From Treponema sp. UBA3662 (GTDB lineage Bacteria; Spirochaetota; Spirochaetia; Treponematales; Treponemataceae), in the NCBI GenBank assembly GCA_002373205.1, contig DFJV01000046.1:1-15490 (forward strand): a stretch of 15,490 bases of DNA. Reading direction: 5' to 3'. The position numbers were made by a program, and so were the translations under genes. Positions 1 through 6,298 of this stretch are shown piece after piece. How positions within the stretch are numbered: position 1 is the stretch's first letter; each line of letters begins with the position of its first letter. A model generated the notes under the pieces. That model was not told where the DNA came from. It was given only the letters and a program-made list of their open reading frames with translations, and made no database searches.

Positions 1-2
1 TA

Positions 3-101
3 AGGGAATTCGGCATATCCGTGGAGGAAGCTGCTGAAAAGATGGGAGCTCCCTTGGATAAAGTTTTGGAAAAAATGTCCAACAAAAAAACCGGGAGGTA
101 A
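3..101 (+). CDS. C-terminal end of an unidentified protein (5' end outside window)
   Basis: An open frame enters from the left edge and gives about 32 codons before TAA at 99-101. The visible tail is charged and helical, with the segment GISVEEAAEKMGAPLDKVLE followed by a lysine-rich end. It could be the closing helix or small helical bundle of a larger protein. The other two forward frames meet stops at once or lack sensible composition. I cannot assign a family from so short a tail. No terminator hairpin is visible between this stop and the promoter of the next gene. Confidence 0.5.
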   Translation, partial: REFGISVEEAAEKMGAPLDKVLEKMSNKKTGR

Positions 102-156
102 CAAACATAGTCTTCAAAAATCACCCTGTATTTATCCATATTAAAGTTTCGCATTA

Positions 157-185
157 TTGAGGCTGAGTGTTTTTTTTGCTATAAT
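157..185 (+). promoter_or_regulatory. Sigma70-type promoter of the amino-acid binding protein gene
   Basis: TTGAGG at 157-162, a 17-base spacer that includes a run of T, and a perfect TATAAT at 180-185. Transcription would start near 192 and leave a leader of about 30 nt. An AGGA at 209-212 (10 nt spacing) or 216-219 serves as ribosome-binding site for the ATG at 223. Confidence 0.75.
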
Positions 186-222
186 AGCCGGACTTTTACA
201 AAGAACATAGGATGTAGGAAAA

Positions 223-1047
223 ATGAAAAGAATTGTATCAAAATTGTTTGCAGCAAGCCTTGCTTTAACAGCCGCTGTTTGTATGTTTGCTTCATGCTCA
301 AAAAAGAATGAGGCTTCGGCAGAAGGACCTTTTTCTTGCCTTTCGCAAAAGGGAAAATTCATTCTGGGGCTGGACGACTCCTTTCCGCCTCTTGGCTTCC
401 GTGATGAAAACAACAACATTGTAGGCTACGACATTGACCTTGCCAAAGAAGTTGCAAAGAGACTCAACCTTGAACTTGTGTGCCAGCCCATCGAATGGAG
501 CGCAAAGGAACAGGAACTTGCAACAAAAAAGATTGACTGCATCTGGAACGGCTTTACGATGACAGACGAAAGAAAAGACGCAATGGCTTTTACAAAGGCC
601 TACCTTGACAATGCCCAGGTAGCTGTTGTGCGCATTGACGGTAACATAAATTCCCTGTCAGAACTTGCGGGTAAGACAATCGGCATACAGGCTGGTTCTT
701 CCGCACAGGACGCTGTTGAAGCCATGCCAGAATTTAAGGCATCTCTTGGAGAAATTGTAGAACTTAAGGAAAACATTACCGCCCTTAACGACTTAACCCT
801 TGGCAACCTTGACGCTGTAATTATGGATCAGGTTGTTGCAGGCTACAACATAACAACCTCCGGCAAGGCACTTAAGATTCTTTCTGAAGGACTTGCAAAC
901 GAAGAATATGGTGTTGCTTTCCGCAAGGGAGATACTGCCCTACGCGACAAGGTTCAGGCGGTTCTGGAAGAAATGCAGAATGACGGAACTGTAAGTGCAA
1001 TTTCTACCAAATGGTTCGGAAGTGACTTGTCTGTTATAGGAAAATAG
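223..1047 (+). CDS. Polar amino-acid ABC transporter substrate-binding lipoprotein (SBP_bac_3 family)
   Basis: This 274-residue protein is the extracytoplasmic binding component of a polar amino-acid importer. Residues 1-24 form a lipoprotein signal peptide (KR, hydrophobic core, then F-A-S before Cys25). Cys25 would be lipidated, tethering the protein to the membrane. The mature part begins with a typical SBP_bac_3 strand (KGKFILGLDDSFPPLGFRDE, then NNIVGYDIDLAKEVAKRLNL). It has the hinge-region motif GKTIGIQAGSSAQDAVE and ends with the usual helix ending in KWFG. Length and layout fit the glutamine/cystine/histidine binding proteins; the exact ligand cannot be told. The cognate permease and ATPase follow at 1278-2697, after a 230-bp gap holding a structured repeat and a second promoter, so it can be expressed separately and probably in excess, as is common for binding proteins. 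Confidence 0.93.
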   Translation: MKRIVSKLFAASLALTAAVCMFASCSKKNEASAEGPFSCLSQKGKFILGLDDSFPPLGFRDENNNIVGYDIDLAKEVAKRLNLELVCQPIEWSAKEQELATKKIDCIWNGFTMTDERKDAMAFTKAYLDNAQVAVVRIDGNINSLSELAGKTIGIQAGSSAQDAVEAMPEFKASLGEIVELKENITALNDLTLGNLDAVIMDQVVAGYNITTSGKALKILSEGLANEEYGVAFRKGDTALRDKVQAVLEEMQNDGTVSAISTKWFGSDLSVIGK

Positions 1048-1065
1048 GCATGAGGCCGGATTGTA

Positions 1066-1147
1066 GGGGCGGGCGCAAGCCCGTTGCCACCAGGCAATGA
1101 AGTGGGAAGGGACCCACGGCTTTCGCAGCGAAGCTTCAAGCGACCCC
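1066..1147 (+). repeat. Three-hairpin GC-rich intergenic element, copy A
   Basis: This element starts 19 nt after the binding-protein stop codon, in sense orientation. An outer GGGG (1066-1069) can pair with CCCC (1144-1147) around three hairpins. Stem 1 is CGGGC/GCCCG (1070-1083, loop GCAA). Stem 2 is TTGCC/GGCAA (1084-1097, loop ACCA). Stem 3 is GTGGG/CCCAC (1102-1117). An extra arm GGCTTT/AAAGCC (1118-1123 with 1150-1155) extends this copy and would compete with the outer stem. The same order of stems recurs at 8327-8385 (+) and 4050-4103 (-). It lacks a T-tract, so it is not a simple terminator. Confidence 0.7.
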
Positions 1148-1243
1148 GAAAAGCCGTAATACGATAAATGGATGTTCTTTTATAGAAGAAATCTGCAAAA
1201 ACAAAAGCGCCGTCCAAAATCAAAAAAATGAAAACACAAATGA

Positions 1244-1272
1244 TTGAGAATGCCCCGGAATTTTGCTATAAT
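1244..1272 (+). promoter_or_regulatory. Promoter of the permease-ATPase pair, predicted leaderless
   Basis: TTGAGA (1244-1249), 17-bp spacer, TATAAT (1267-1272). The -10 box ends only 5 nt before the ATG at 1278. With normal spacing the +1 nucleotide would be the A of the start codon. No Shine-Dalgarno sequence precedes this ATG. Confidence 0.7.
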
Positions 1273-1277
1273 AAGTT

Positions 1278-1949
1278 ATGGCCACACTGATTGATTATTT
1301 TGAAAAAATAAAGTTGGGCAAGCTCCTGCTTATCATGCTAAAAAGTTCCGGAGTAAGCCTTGAAGTCTTTTTTCTAACACTGATTTTTTCCATACCGCTC
1401 GCTCTTCTGATATGCATGGGAAGAATGTCGCGGATAAAAATTGTTTCAAAACTTACCAATACTTTTTTGCTTATAATACGCGGAACTCCGCTTATGCTCC
1501 AGCTGATATTCGTCTACTTTGCACCGTCCGTTATTTTTCACGTGGGGCTTGGTCGTTTTGTGGCAGCAATTATTGCCATGGTTATAAATTACGCCTGCTA
1601 TTTTGCGGAAATTTACCGCGGAGGAATTCAGTCCATTCCACAGGGACAGTACGAAGCTTCCAAAGTGCTTGGCTTTACCAAGTCCCAGACTTTTATGCGT
1701 GTGGTTCTGCCTCAGGTAGTAAAAAAAATAATTCCACCGCTTGGCAACGAAGTTATTACGCTTGTAAAGGACACGGCTCTTGTTCAAGTTCTTGGTGTTG
1801 CAGAATTGTTCCACGTGGCACAAACTCAGAGTGGACGACTTGTAAGCGTTATGCCTCTTTTTATAGCGGGCTTATTTTATTTTATAATGAACTGGGCTGT
1901 TTCCAAATCCTTTGACATTGCGGAGAAAAAACTTGACTACTACAAATGA
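1278..1949 (+). CDS. Polar amino-acid ABC transporter permease (HisM/GlnP family)
   Basis: This 223-residue inner-membrane permease forms the translocation channel of the importer. It is strongly hydrophobic, with about five membrane segments beginning at residue 20 or so. The ABC-permease EAA loop is clear in the C-terminal half (GQYEASKVLGFTKSQTFMRV, then VLPQ and IIPPLGNE), where the ATPase docks. RGTPLMLQLIFVYF is a hallmark of the amino-acid permease family. Length is normal for the family. ATG 1278 is the start preferred because it is in frame directly after a consensus promoter; the next Met (residue 20) has no better ribosome-binding site and would cut into the N-terminal region. The 3' end overlaps the ATPase gene by 17 nt, so the two are co-transcribed and probably translationally coupled. 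Confidence 0.93.
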   Translation: MATLIDYFEKIKLGKLLLIMLKSSGVSLEVFFLTLIFSIPLALLICMGRMSRIKIVSKLTNTFLLIIRGTPLMLQLIFVYFAPSVIFHVGLGRFVAAIIAMVINYACYFAEIYRGGIQSIPQGQYEASKVLGFTKSQTFMRVVLPQVVKKIIPPLGNEVITLVKDTALVQVLGVAELFHVAQTQSGRLVSVMPLFIAGLFYFIMNWAVSKSFDIAEKKLDYYK

Positions 1950-2697
1950 AATTTTAAGGGTGCAGAACTTGAGCAAAAGCTTTGGTTCGCTTAAGGTACT
2001 GAAGGATATTTCCTTTACCGTAAACAAAGGCGATGTCCTTGGAATAATTGGCCCCAGCGGAAGCGGAAAGTCCACGCTTCTACGGACGGTATGCCAGCTT
2101 GAACGCGTTACCGGCGGCACTATAAGCGTATGCGGAGAGGCCCTTGTAAAAGACGGGGTTTATTCAGACAAAGCGTCACTCCGCAAAATTGCCCTGAATG
2201 TAGGGCTTGTATTCCAGAACTTTAACCTTTTCCCGCATTTTTCTGTTCTGCAAAACATTACGGAAGCTCAGAGGGTTGTTCTTGGCAAAAGCAAGGAAGA
2301 GGCTAATTCTCTTGCCATGGAGCTTCTTGCAAAGATGGGGCTTGAATCCAAGGCCGACTTTTACCCTTGCCAGTTGAGCGGAGGCCAGCAGCAGCGGGTC
2401 AGCATTGCCAGAGCCCTTGCCCTAAAGCCACAGGTTCTTTTCTTTGATGAACCAACCAGTGCCCTGGACCCGGAGCTTACAGGGGAAATTCTTGCGGTAA
2501 TACGGGAACTTGCAAAGACAAAGATGACCATGGTTGTGGTAACGCACGAGATGGCATTTGCCAGGGACACAAGCGACCACATAATCTTTATGGACGGCGG
2601 CATGATTGTTGAACAGGGTTCACCAAGCGACGTTATCAACAATCCAAAAGAGGAAAGGACAAAAGCCTTCCTTAAACGCTTTAATGACGTTAGGTAA
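1933..2697 (+). CDS. Polar amino-acid ABC transporter ATP-binding protein (GlnQ/HisP family)
   Basis: Cytoplasmic ATPase that powers the importer, 254 residues from the start chosen here. Walker A is GPSGSGKS (residues 40-47), the signature is LSGGQQQR (148-155), Walker B is VLFFDE (168-173) followed by PTSALDP, and the switch histidine lies in VVVTHEM. The reading frame is open from TTG at 1912, but TTG at 1933 is the likely start: it has GGAG at 1922-1925 with a 7-nt spacer and gives the family's normal N-terminus (NEILRVQNLSKSFG). There is no ATG near this position, so a TTG start is needed. The gene overlaps the end of the permease gene. No convincing terminator is seen directly after the stop. 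Confidence 0.92.
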   Translation: MTTTNEILRVQNLSKSFGSLKVLKDISFTVNKGDVLGIIGPSGSGKSTLLRTVCQLERVTGGTISVCGEALVKDGVYSDKASLRKIALNVGLVFQNFNLFPHFSVLQNITEAQRVVLGKSKEEANSLAMELLAKMGLESKADFYPCQLSGGQQQRVSIARALALKPQVLFFDEPTSALDPELTGEILAVIRELAKTKMTMVVVTHEMAFARDTSDHIIFMDGGMIVEQGSPSDVINNPKEERTKAFLKRFNDVR

Positions 2698-2782
2698 GTG
2701 CAATGCAAAAGCCAGCCGGTTGTTAGCTGCTTGCCGGTTGCCATAAAACCGCAACTTCTTAGCATGAATAAAAAGTGTTAAT

Positions 2783-2879
2783 CAACGCACCCCGCAGCAA
2801 GCTACGGGGTATGAGTTCCTCATAAAACGAATCCCCCTGTATCAAAACATCCTTACGCGAACCAACGAGGTGTGCGTTG
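2783..2879 (+). repeat. Palindromic intergenic repeat segment with 8-bp inverted ends
   Basis: CAACGCAC (2783-2790) and GTGCGTTG (2872-2879) are perfect inverted repeats bounding a 97-bp segment. Inside it, ACCCCG (2789-2794) pairs with CGGGGT (2805-2810) and AGC with GCT, around an AA loop. No coding potential is seen. The start of this segment (AATCAACG, then CGGGGTAT, then TCCTC) resembles the sequence at 14059-14100. It may be a MITE-like or REP-like element, but I cannot name its family. Confidence 0.5.
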
Positions 2880-2900
2880 TTCTTAAAAGGTATTGCAGTC

Positions 2901-2948
2901 AGGGTTGAATACCCTTATTCCGCCCCAAGGGGCGGGGTATTCAACCCT
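2901..2948. repeat. Large perfect palindrome: 14-bp arms plus inner 6-bp hairpin
   Basis: AGGGTTGAATACCC (2901-2914) is the exact reverse complement of GGGTATTCAACCCT (2935-2948). Between them lies a second perfect hairpin, CGCCCC-AA-GGGGCG (2921-2934). The right arm continues into CCGCGCGAATAA, which recurs at 14101-14112. It is part of the same repeat region as 2783-2879. It could block read-through between the convergent amino-acid and metQ transcripts, but has no T-tract of its own. Confidence 0.65.
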
Positions 2949-2959
2949 TCCGCGCGAAT

Positions 2960-2992
2960 AAAAAAAGCGCGGCCTGAAGCAACAAACCGCGC
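2960..2992 (-). terminator. Rho-independent terminator of metQ
   Basis: Read on the - strand: GCGCGG, a 14-nt loop, CCGCGC (plus-strand 2967-2992), then seven T (2960-2966). It lies about 55 bp past the metQ stop. The inner GCGCGG block (plus 2967-2972) can also pair with CCGCGC at 2950-2955, giving a competing hairpin. Confidence 0.8.
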
Positions 2993-3047
2993 ATATTCTT
3001 AAATCGGTATTTTTAACTTTTTTAATAAGAATACTTTTCAGCATTCA

Positions 3048-3848
3048 TTAAAATACTGTAACAACGTCTCCGTTTGGGTAGTTTTCCTTTACCCAATCGC
3101 GTACCTTCTGAGTCTGGAGGGCATTTACAAGAGCCTTAAGAGCTGAATCGTTCTCGCGGCCTGCCTTTGTAACAACAATGTTTACATAAGGTGAATCCTT
3201 TCCTTCTACAAAGAGACCGTCCTTTGTTGAATTAAGACCAACTGCAAGGGCATAGTTTCCGTTTATTGCAGCAGCATCAACGTCTGGAAGAACACGGGGA
3301 AGAGAAGCGGCTTCTACTTCCGTAAACTTAAAGTTCTTTGGGTTTGATTCAATAGAAACAGGAGTTGCCTCAAGGCCTGCATCAGATTTTAGGGTGATAA
3401 GGTTGGCAGCCTGAAGCAAAAGCAAGGCACGACCCTCGTTTGTTGGGTCATTCGGAATTGCAATTGTTGCACCTTCAGGAATTTCCTCAAGCTTGCTATA
3501 CTTCTTTGAATAAAGGGCAAATGGTTCAATGTGGATTCCGCCAATGTCTACCAAGTGTGTTCCGTGTTCTGAATTGAATGAGTCAAGATAAGGCTTGTGC
3601 TGGAAGAAGTTGGCATCCAAATCACCAGATTCAACTGCTGAGTTAGGCGTTACATAATCATTGAATTCTATGATGTCCAATTTGATTCCTGATGCAGCAA
3701 GGTCATCTTTTACAAGATTCAGCAAGCCTTCGTGTGGAACGGGTGTTGCTCCAACTTTTATGGTTACAGAAGAATCCTTCTTTTTGCATCCGGAAAGCAA
3801 TGCAATTGCAGAAATTACAGCGAGTGCTGTTCCAAATATTTTTTTCAT
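3048..3848 (-). CDS. metQ: Methionine ABC transporter substrate-binding lipoprotein MetQ (NlpA family)
   Basis: This 266-residue lipoprotein is the binding component of a D/L-methionine-type importer. The signal peptide is MKKIFGTALAVISAIALLSG with lipid-modified Cys21. The mature domain shows NlpA-family features: VKVGATPVPHEGLL-type opening, the FNDYVTPNSAVESGDLDANFFQH stretch, IAIPNDPTNEGRALLLLQ, and the conserved NYALAVGL region. A longer frame reaches 3932, but the start at 3848 has AGGAG 8 nt upstream and puts the signal peptide at the N-terminus. The longer reading would place it after 28 residues encoded across the promoter. The matching metN and metI lie 2.4-3.1 kb away on the same strand, separated by an unrelated operon. 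The substrate could be another small amino acid, since the family includes other specificities. Confidence 0.92.
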   Translation of the reverse strand: MKKIFGTALAVISAIALLSGCKKKDSSVTIKVGATPVPHEGLLNLVKDDLAASGIKLDIIEFNDYVTPNSAVESGDLDANFFQHKPYLDSFNSEHGTHLVDIGGIHIEPFALYSKKYSKLEEIPEGATIAIPNDPTNEGRALLLLQAANLITLKSDAGLEATPVSIESNPKNFKFTEVEAASLPRVLPDVDAAAINGNYALAVGLNSTKDGLFVEGKDSPYVNIVVTKAGRENDSALKALVNALQTQKVRDWVKENYPNGDVVTVF

Positions 3849-3890
3849 ATAAAACTCCTTTTTGGGTAATTCCCTAGTAGATTGGTAGAG

Positions 3891-3919
3891 AATATATAAC
3901 ATAAACAAATATTTGTCAA
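3891..3919 (-). promoter_or_regulatory. Promoter of metQ
   Basis: On the - strand, perfect TTGACA (plus 3914-3919), 17-bp spacer, TATATT (plus 3891-3896). The -10 box ends about 42 nt upstream of the metQ ATG. The short leader carries GGG-AATTA-CCC and then the AGGAG ribosome-binding site. No long structured riboswitch fits in this leader. Confidence 0.8.
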
Positions 3920-4049
3920 GATTTTCAAACAAACGGGAAAAACTAGAAAGAAAAAGTATTGTTTTCTTCTTCTGGACGGTAACCTTTTACGCTCTACCAT
4001 ACATTTCCACTCTAATCCGGCTAACATTCCTTTGCGCCACCGCCGTTCC

Positions 4050-4103
4050 GGGGTTCCGGCTTTCGCCTCCATTGCCTAACGGCAACCCGCCTGCGCGGGC
4101 CCC
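4050..4103 (-). repeat. Three-hairpin GC-rich intergenic element, copy C
   Basis: Read on the - strand it lies 64 nt past the lipase stop, in sense orientation. Outer GGGG (plus 4100-4103) pairs with CCCC (plus 4050-4053). Stem 1 is CCCGC/GCGGG (plus 4086-4099). Stem 2 is TTGCC/GGCAA (plus 4072-4085). Stem 3 is GGC/GCC with a GAAA loop on the - strand (plus 4058-4067). Flanks also match copy B: GGAGGGGCCCGC before stem 1 and CCGGAACCCC after stem 3. Confidence 0.72.
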
Positions 4104-4166
4104 TCCATGGCGGCGTAAGTCCTTACCGGTTTGCAAACAGTCATCTTAGTAGGCTCAACGCAGCAT

Positions 4167-4982
4167 TTATTCCGAAACCTGTACGTAGGGTTCGTCTATA
4201 ACAATATCCTTGTAGATCTCTTTTTGACCATAAGAAAGGTGGGGATGCTTTTTGCCCTTGTAGTTCTGTCCAACTTCTATGCGGCGGATTACAAAAAAGT
4301 TCCATGCAACGGGAGGAAGCTTTGCAAAAGGATCCTTTACGTTGGCAAAATTATAGGCAGCCTTTACGCAGCGCTCAAAATAGTCGCGCATGTCCTTTCC
4401 ATACAAAAGATTGGGGCAGCCGTAGGTAATAAGGACAACCTTTCTGCCGCTGTCGGGATTGGCTTCATCAGTTCTTGTGCGAAAGTTGAATTCCTCTGCG
4501 GCAAGATGGGCAATGGCACCTCCCATGCTCCAGCCTACAAAAACTATTTCGTAGTCGGGATATTTTTCAAGCTGCTCAAAGAATTCCTTCATCACCTGCT
4601 CAGAACCTGAATGCCAAACCTTTACAAAGCCGCCGTGTGCCTTGATTTTTTTTGAACCATGCTCATAAGATTTTGTTACAAATGCAATGTCGTGTATGGC
4701 ATCTGCAAAGCTGTGGGTGTCTTCAAATATCAGGTAAAGGATTTTTTCGTCTTCATCCGCCGTTATGTAGTAGTTTAACGATTTTCCTATTTCAAGAAAA
4801 AGCTTCCTCGAAATGCGGCACCTGTCAGAATATACAGTCCATGCCCTTAGTTTTTCTCTGCCCTGCCACGCTGAATCCTGCACATTGTTCTGCAAGGACG
4901 AAGGCGGCACGGTTGCGCAGGCAGCAAGGGCAACTGTAGAAAGTGCAATTAAAAGTACGGCCGCAAAAAGGAATGCTTTCAT
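4167..4982 (-). CDS. Lipase class 3-like alpha/beta-hydrolase lipoprotein
   Basis: This is a predicted 271-residue envelope-anchored serine hydrolase. The signal peptide MKAFLFAAVLLIALSTVALAA precedes lipid-modified Cys22. The nucleophile elbow is G-W-S-M-G (residues 150-154, Ser152), after the strand YEIVFV and before helix AIAHLAAEEF. A likely acid is Asp217 in NVKDPFAKLPP, and His246 or His248 in KKHPHLSYG is the likely base. This matches the Lipase_3 layout, including the later YGCPN and D-P...LPP segments. Substrate is unknown (lipid ester or other ester). The frame is open further upstream to 5033, but ATG 4982 is chosen because the longer version overlaps the upstream gene and buries the signal peptide. 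It starts 5 nt after the zinc-ribbon gene stop, so it is the last gene of a three-gene operon. The ribosome-binding site is weak, which suggests coupling. Confidence 0.8.
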   Translation of the reverse strand: MKAFLFAAVLLIALSTVALAACATVPPSSLQNNVQDSAWQGREKLRAWTVYSDRCRISRKLFLEIGKSLNYYITADEDEKILYLIFEDTHSFADAIHDIAFVTKSYEHGSKKIKAHGGFVKVWHSGSEQVMKEFFEQLEKYPDYEIVFVGWSMGGAIAHLAAEEFNFRTRTDEANPDSGRKVVLITYGCPNLLYGKDMRDYFERCVKAAYNFANVKDPFAKLPPVAWNFFVIRRIEVGQNYKGKKHPHLSYGQKEIYKDIVIDEPYVQVSE

Positions 4983-4987
4983 AAAAA

Positions 4988-5548
4988 CTATTTCTGGCTT
5001 TTTCCAAAAAGGCTTTCCCCGCAGTAGCTGCATGTGCCATTGGTTCCGACCCTTATGTGGCTAGTTCCTCCGCAGTTGGGGCATTTGACTTCCACAAAGC
5101 CAGTGCCAAGGTCGTCACCGTCGAGAGCATTGTCTATCTTAACGCAGGGTTTTCCTCCAAGCTGAAGGTTGCAGTTCTGGAAATATCCCTTTTTGAACAG
5201 AATATCCAGCTCCGGGAATATTTCAAAGCTTGGCTTATTCATCTGGGCCGAAAGTTCTTCCGCCGTTACGGTTCCGTCAACATCACTTCCAAAGATTTTT
5301 TCGTAGCGCATTGCAGTTGATATTTCGCCATTCTTTTTTTTGCCAATATATATCGGTATTCCACATGCAGCCATCAGTATTATGTAAACCGGCAGAAGCT
5401 TCATGGATACTTTTTCCCCGGCTATAGGAAAAAAGCAGCAAAGGACTCCCAATGCAAAAAAGCAAATTCCTATGAAACCCCACTTTACTAATTTGTCTGC
5501 AATTGATTCATATCTGTAAACCTGATCCATATTTAGGTATTTTGCCAT
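4988..5548 (-). CDS. Unrecognised two-TM protein with D-x-D-G segment and C-terminal zinc ribbon (paralog 1)
   Basis: I do not recognise this 186-residue family. An amphipathic N-terminus (MAKYLNMDQVYRYESIADKL) leads into membrane segments at about 23-43 and 51-69. A cytoplasmic-looking domain follows with DVDGTVTAEELSAQ (from residue 89) and LFKKGYFQNC, then a zinc ribbon CPNC-x13-CSYC (Cys146, 149, 163, 166). DVDGTVTAEEL resembles the second half of an EF-hand loop but lacks the first Asp; it could equally be part of a winged-helix-like fold. A longer frame starts at 5572, but its extra codons overlap the upstream gene and contain AGGAGG, the perfect ribosome-binding site for the ATG at 5548. 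Only one base separates that ATG from the upstream stop, so translation is probably coupled. It is clearly paralogous to 5550-6221. Confidence 0.82.
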   Translation of the reverse strand: MAKYLNMDQVYRYESIADKLVKWGFIGICFFALGVLCCFFPIAGEKVSMKLLPVYIILMAACGIPIYIGKKKNGEISTAMRYEKIFGSDVDGTVTAEELSAQMNKPSFEIFPELDILFKKGYFQNCNLQLGGKPCVKIDNALDGDDLGTGFVEVKCPNCGGTSHIRVGTNGTCSYCGESLFGKSQK

Positions 5549-5549
5549 C

Positions 5550-6221
5550 TTATTCCTCCTGGATTTTCCCATACAAAGGGTTGCCGCAGTAGCTGCACTT
5601 GCCGTGACTGTCTGCCCTTATGCGGTTTGTTGCACCGCAGTTCTTGCATGTAACCTCAACAAAACCAGTGCCCAGCACTTCATTTCCAAGGGCGTTGTCT
5701 ATCTTTACACAGGTATCTCCTTCCTTGCCAAGACTACAGTTCTGAAAGTAGCCCTTTGCAAAGAGGTCTTTAAGTTCGGTAAAGATTTTGGAACTTGGCC
5801 GCTTTAGCTGGGTAGAAAGTTCATCTGCGGTTATAATTCCGTCGGTGTCGCTTCCAAAGATTGTTTCGTAGCGTCTTGCAGATGCTATCTCCCTAAACTT
5901 TTTTCTGGATATAAGTATTGGTATGGCAGAAGGAATCAGCAGTATGCAGGACATATACAGGGGATTCGTCTCCTTTTTTTCCAAATAGGGAGCAAGCATG
6001 GCCTTTTCTTCTTCTGTAAGTTTCACGTCTGAACTGGAAAGAATATCATTTCCTGTAAATTTCTTGTTTTCATCATTGATTTTGAACAATGAACCCAGTA
6101 TTCCAATGCCAAAAAAACAAACAAGGACACAGCCCCACTTCATGAATTTTTTTGCGGACTTAGCTTCTTTTTCAATCCTGTCAAGGTTCAAGTACCTTAT
6201 GCTAGCGTCGCCTACAGCCAT
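5550..6221 (-). CDS. Unrecognised two-TM protein with D-x-D-G segment and C-terminal zinc ribbon (paralog 2)
   Basis: 223 residues, first gene of the operon. The N-terminus SIRYLNLDRIEKEAKSAKKF is followed by a membrane segment at about 30-46, then a roughly 40-residue charged loop with LTEEEKAMLAPYLEKKE that the neighbour lacks, and a second segment at about 88-106 (MSCILLIPSAIPILI). Then come RRYETIFGSDTDGIITADEL (DTDG 115-118), LFAKGYFQNC and CVKIDNAL. The zinc ribbon CKNC-x13-CSYC has Cys182, 185, 199 and 202. The conserved core it shares with paralog 1 (IFGSDxDG, ADELS or AEELS, KGYFQNC, GTGFVEV) marks tandem duplication. ATG 6221 has GGAG 8 nt upstream. A third, broken copy lies at 14182-14448. 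The short ribbon at the tail end suggests binding to nucleic acid or protein at the membrane, but function is unknown. Confidence 0.82.
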   Translation of the reverse strand: MAVGDASIRYLNLDRIEKEAKSAKKFMKWGCVLVCFFGIGILGSLFKINDENKKFTGNDILSSSDVKLTEEEKAMLAPYLEKKETNPLYMSCILLIPSAIPILISRKKFREIASARRYETIFGSDTDGIITADELSTQLKRPSSKIFTELKDLFAKGYFQNCSLGKEGDTCVKIDNALGNEVLGTGFVEVTCKNCGATNRIRADSHGKCSYCGNPLYGKIQEE

Positions 6222-6251
6222 TTTTTCTCCATAAAAACTGATTTATGTAAA

Positions 6252-6280
6252 ATTATAACACGGCTTTTTTTTGCTGTCCA
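6252..6280 (-). promoter_or_regulatory. Promoter of the zinc-ribbon/lipase operon
   Basis: On the - strand, TGGACA (plus 6275-6280), 17-bp spacer, perfect TATAAT (plus 6252-6257). It lies in the 77-bp gap between metI and paralog 2, about 31 nt upstream of the ATG at 6221. This shows the operon is not dependent on read-through from metNI. Confidence 0.8.
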
Positions 6281-6298
6281 TTTGCATTTTAGTTAGCG

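Larger units (their letters stand above)
3849..4166. other. 318-bp intergenic region between metQ and the lipase gene
   Basis: It holds the metQ promoter at its left end (3891-3919), an A/T-rich imperfect inverted repeat at about 3949-3975 (AGAAAGAAAA against TTTTCTTCT), and structured repeat copy C (4050-4103). The rest shows no open frame with sensible composition and no clear terminator for the lipase operon. Confidence 0.6.

Noticed and set aside
1066..1147. Cloverleaf-like fold of the repeat as a possible tRNA or tRNA remnant
   Set aside because: No TTC-type T-loop, no plausible 7-base anticodon loop, no acceptor stem of 7 bp and no CCA; the loops are 3-6 nt and the element recurs in degenerate form.
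1412..1915. A 167-residue forward open frame inside the permease gene
   Set aside because: Composition is rich in Cys, Ser and Tyr with no motif; it is a frame shadow of the permease, whose family motifs are unambiguous.
2709..2753. Possible terminator after the amino-acid ATPase (GCCGGTTG repeated, CGGTT/AACCG)
   Set aside because: The stem is 5 bp and A/T-weak, and no T-tract follows.
3016..3045. Hairpin GAATGC/GTATTC near the metQ stop as its terminator
   Set aside because: It contains a wobble pair and overlaps or precedes the stop region without a proper T-tract; the 2960-2992 hairpin is far better.
3849..3890. SAM riboswitch or T-box in the metQ leader
   Set aside because: The predicted leader is only about 35-40 nt and lacks the conserved helices of these classes.
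3849..3932. N-terminal extension of MetQ (28 extra residues)
   Set aside because: The extension runs across the metQ promoter and puts the lipoprotein signal peptide inside the protein; ATG 3848 has an AGGAG ribosome-binding site.
4131..4610. A 159-residue forward open frame opposite the lipase gene
   Set aside because: It is the antisense shadow of the lipase, has no ribosome-binding site and no recognisable motif.
4983..5033. N-terminal extension of the lipase lipoprotein
   Set aside because: It overlaps the zinc-ribbon coding end and precedes a clear signal peptide that should be N-terminal.
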